In this document: positions 50,035 to 50,827 of the stretch, piece after piece
Layout: each line of letters begins with the position of its first letter
How positions within the stretch are numbered: position 1 is the stretch's first letter
Assembly (NCBI RefSeq): GCF_002246015.1
Contig: NZ_NOLJ01000006.1
Span: 545,458-596,284, forward strand
DNA: 50,827 nt
Direction: 5' to 3'
Source: Nostoc sp. 'Peltigera membranacea cyanobiont' 210A
Lineage (GTDB): Bacteria > Cyanobacteriota > Cyanobacteriia > Cyanobacteriales > Nostocaceae
The notes under the pieces: generated by a model
The model's input: only the letters and a program-made list of their open reading frames with translations
Database searches by the model: none
What the model was told of the DNA's origin: nothing
Position numbers and translations under genes: made by a program

Positions 50035-50827
50035 ATGCCATTGGATTTATCGCCTCTTTGGATATCACTTAAAACTTCATTACTTGCCACATTTATCACC
50101 TTCTTCTTGGGTATCGCTGCTGCCTACTGGATGCTGGGATATCGTGGCAAAGGTAAATCGTTGATTGAGGGTATCTTTATTGCACCCCTGATTTTACCGC
50201 CCACAGTTGTCGGATTCTTATTGCTGCTATTTTTTGGCAAAAATGGCCCTGTAGGGAAATTCATGGGGGCTTTTGACTTCACCATCGTCTTTACTTGGTA
50301 TGGTGCTGCGATCGCAGCCACAGTAGTTTCTTTCCCTTTAATGTATAAAACTGCACTGGGAGCCTTTGAACAAATAGATGCTAATCTGTTGCGAGTAGCT
50401 AGAACCCTTGGCGCAACCGAAGCTACAATCTTTTGGCGCATCAGTTTACCCCTAGCAATACCCGGCATTGTCGCCGCCACAATGTTAGCTTTTGCCCGTG
50501 CTTTGGGAGAATTTGGGGCGACGTTGATGCTAGCTGGTAACATTCCCGGACAAACGCAGACAATCCCAATGGCGATTTATTTTGCTGTGGAAGCGGGAGC
50601 AATGAACGAGGCTTGGTTTTGGGCGATCGCAATTATGGTGATTTCTCTATCTGGAATTATTGCAGTCAACTTCTGGCAAGAAGTGAGGGAAAAGAGGAGG
50701 GCATCAGTCAGCAGTGCATATAATACTCCTACGAAAGCTTGGCCTGTCAACGTCATTCCCAAGCTAAAAAACCGCAACCACCAAGGGATAGCGTCTGAGG
50801 GCTTTGATTGCGATGCAAACTCAACAC
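50035..50827 (+). CDS. modB: Molybdate ABC transporter permease ModB, 3' end broken at window edge
   Basis: The frame from ATG 50035 codes a typical ModB permease: five to six membrane helices and the cytoplasmic EAA-type loop 'RVARTLGATEATIFWRISLPLAIPGIVAA', then 'AFARALGEFGATLMLAGNIPGQTQTIPMAIYFAVEAG'. ModB forms the channel for molybdate import with ModA and ModC. ModB-like sequence stops at about residue 222 ('FWQEVREKRR'). From 50701 the frame continues without a stop to the window end through DNA identical to the antisense of the channel gene, so the last 42 codons are not ModB sequence. In some Nostoc/Anabaena strains modB is fused to modC; if so, the fusion would be cut here. I infer a misjoin or a real rearrangement. 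Confidence 0.85.
   Translation, partial: MPLDLSPLWISLKTSLLATFITFFLGIAAAYWMLGYRGKGKSLIEGIFIAPLILPPTVVGFLLLLFFGKNGPVGKFMGAFDFTIVFTWYGAAIAATVVSFPLMYKTALGAFEQIDANLLRVARTLGATEATIFWRISLPLAIPGIVAATMLAFARALGEFGATLMLAGNIPGQTQTIPMAIYFAVEAGAMNEAWFWAIAIMVISLSGIIAVNFWQEVREKRRASVSSAYNTPTKAWPVNVIPKLKNRNHQGIASEGFDCDANST
50701..50827. repeat. 127-bp exact direct duplicate of channel-gene DNA (48085-48211)
   Basis: Bases 50701-50827 equal 48085-48211 with no mismatch or gap, offset 2616. The bases just before it (50700 G against 48084 A) diverge. The copied piece codes, on the minus strand, for the second membrane helix region of the channel protein. The copy ends exactly at the window edge. Confidence 0.9.

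Noticed and set aside
50124..50543. 139-codon minus-strand frame opposite modB
   Set aside because: Shadow of modB, whose own frame has clear permease motifs.

Overview
The window looks like chromosomal DNA of a filamentous, Nostoc/Anabaena-type cyanobacterium. The evidence is the psbD-psbC operon, ycf4, a PCP-reductase-type small protein, the minCDE cluster, many GCGATCGC (HIP1-like) octamers, and intergenic DNA full of heptamer-type short tandem repeats and small palindromic elements. No rRNA, tRNA, CRISPR array or complete insertion sequence was recognised.

Layout. 1-4.0 kb: the edge of a contractile-injection-system (CIS) locus. It has a baseplate/tail-type protein and a DUF4159-like protein. 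A divergent gene carries the CIS-associated 'QPKL..G..GD.YEQEAD' leader ahead of a papain/transglutaminase-like Cys-His-Asp domain, so it is a candidate CIS cargo. 4.0-7.1 kb: a palindromic repeat, prmA and serA. 8.0-9.9 kb: a small membrane protein and a PRC-barrel protein. 10.2-13.7 kb: an accessory patch with two Uma2-like proteins ending in heptad repeats, a methyltransferase-HIT fusion, the remnant of a STAND/HEAT-type NTPase, and orphan antitoxin-like genes. 13.8-16.7 kb: pnp and a GNAT acetyltransferase. 16.8-22.4 kb: an SNF2-type ATPase with an intein in its Walker A motif, followed by a SWIM zinc-finger protein. 22.7-27.0 kb: photosynthesis genes (PCP-reductase-like ORF, psbC, psbD, ycf4). 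27.2-30.7 kb: lipoprotein cyclophilin, ketoacyl synthase, glutamate-type dehydrogenase. 31.1-35.8 kb: a RecQ helicase fused to a phosphoribosyltransferase domain, six bases from a DprA-like gene, then DUF29 and membrane-protein genes. 35.9-39.8 kb: a DUF1537 kinase and minC-minD-minE. 40.2-49.2 kb: a secreted protein, fmt, a DUF6464-like protein, a FAD oxidoreductase, a methyltransferase and a two-RCK potassium-channel protein. 50.0 kb to the end: modB, which runs into a 127-bp exact copy of the channel gene.

Functional themes. Housekeeping blocks (translation/RNA decay, serine synthesis, photosystem II, division-site placement, initiator tRNA formylation) are interleaved with defence or conflict-type modules. 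The two most interesting are the RecQ-PRTase/DprA pair, which resembles a helicase-fused version of the ShosT/ShosA toxin-antitoxin arrangement, and the candidate CIS cysteine-peptidase-like cargo. The repeats also enter genes: one 18-bp repeat core is read in two different frames inside the SNF2 gene and fmt, and minC carries a 27-bp minisatellite. The last 127 bases may reflect a contig end or misjoin and should be treated with caution. All assignments are from reading the sequence; no database search was run.
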